Translations under genes and position numbers: made by a program
Shown: positions 6,310 through 6,396 of the stretch, in pieces
How positions within the stretch are numbered: position 1 is the stretch's first letter
Layout: each line of letters starts with the position of its first letter
The notes under the pieces: model-generated
Told to the model about the DNA's origin: nothing
The model's input: the letters and a program-made list of their open reading frames with translations, nothing else
Database searches by the model: none
DNA from: an uncultured Clostridia bacterium
Lineage (GTDB): Bacteria > Bacillota > Clostridia > Oscillospirales > Acutalibacteraceae
Reading direction: 5' to 3'
Assembly: GCA_945224895.1 (NCBI GenBank)
Contig: CALYNW010000061.1
Location: forward strand, 1 to 6,396
Length of the DNA: 6,396 bases

Positions 6310-6372
6310 ACGCAAACGAGAAGATAGGCGATTTAATGATGAACACCTTTTCCCGACAATAAATAGTTTTAC

Positions 6373-6396
6373 AAATTAGGGTTTATCAGTCTGTTC
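6373..6396 (+). repeat. Imperfect direct repeat, copy 2 (cut by the window edge)
   Basis: The unit reads AAATTAGGGTTTATCAGT followed by CTGTTC. It corresponds to 6282-6305 with five differences. Unlike copy 1, no matching right arm of a hairpin is visible because the sequence stops here. The 65 or so bases between the copies hold no gene I can recognise. Confidence 0.4.

Overview
The window is a stretch of chromosome that looks like an AT-rich, low-GC Gram-positive anaerobe of the Clostridia, probably close to the Ruminococcaceae/Oscillospiraceae. The reasons are the protein sequences (a Firmicutes-type AlaS with an extra Cys-rich segment, YdbC, and YlbM/TmcAL), strong GGAGG ribosome-binding sites and TTGACA/TATAAT-type promoters. 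It contains no phage, transposon, CRISPR or RNA gene. Coding density is high and no gene-free stretch exceeds about 120 bases.

Layout, left to right. (1) A minus-strand operon, read from right to left, runs alaS (3550-923), a HIT/HINT nucleotide hydrolase (912-580) and a PRPP-type phosphoribosyltransferase (583-41). The alaS stop codon is fused to the HIT ribosome-binding site, and HIT and the transferase overlap by 4 bp (ATGA), so the three genes look translationally linked. A good sigma-A-like promoter lies directly before alaS, and there is no room for a T-box leader. (2) A second minus-strand unit holds ackA (5122-3899, TTG start) and ydbC (3866-3651, PC4-like ssDNA-binding protein), and ends at a hairpin terminator that abuts the alaS promoter. 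(3) tmcAL/ylbM (5216-6283) runs divergently on the plus strand. (4) The last 113 bases after tmcAL hold a small GC hairpin and two copies of an imperfect repeat of about 26 bp, the second cut by the window edge.

How it fits together: the genes are mostly housekeeping and centre on translation and acetate/adenylate chemistry. AlaS charges tRNA-Ala through alanyl-AMP, HINT proteins are known to cleave aminoacyl-AMPs, and the phosphoribosyltransferase is probably a nucleobase-salvage or related enzyme. AckA interconverts acetyl-phosphate and acetate, and TmcAL consumes acetate plus ATP to acetylate the wobble cytidine of elongator tRNA-Met. The most interesting non-coding signal is the 93-bp ackA/tmcAL divergent region. 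There, two well-spaced promoters on opposite strands share a 10-bp palindromic -10 segment and would compete for the same DNA. I see no clearly novel multi-gene system. The best leads are this symmetric promoter joining two acetate enzymes and the unexplained repeats at the right edge.
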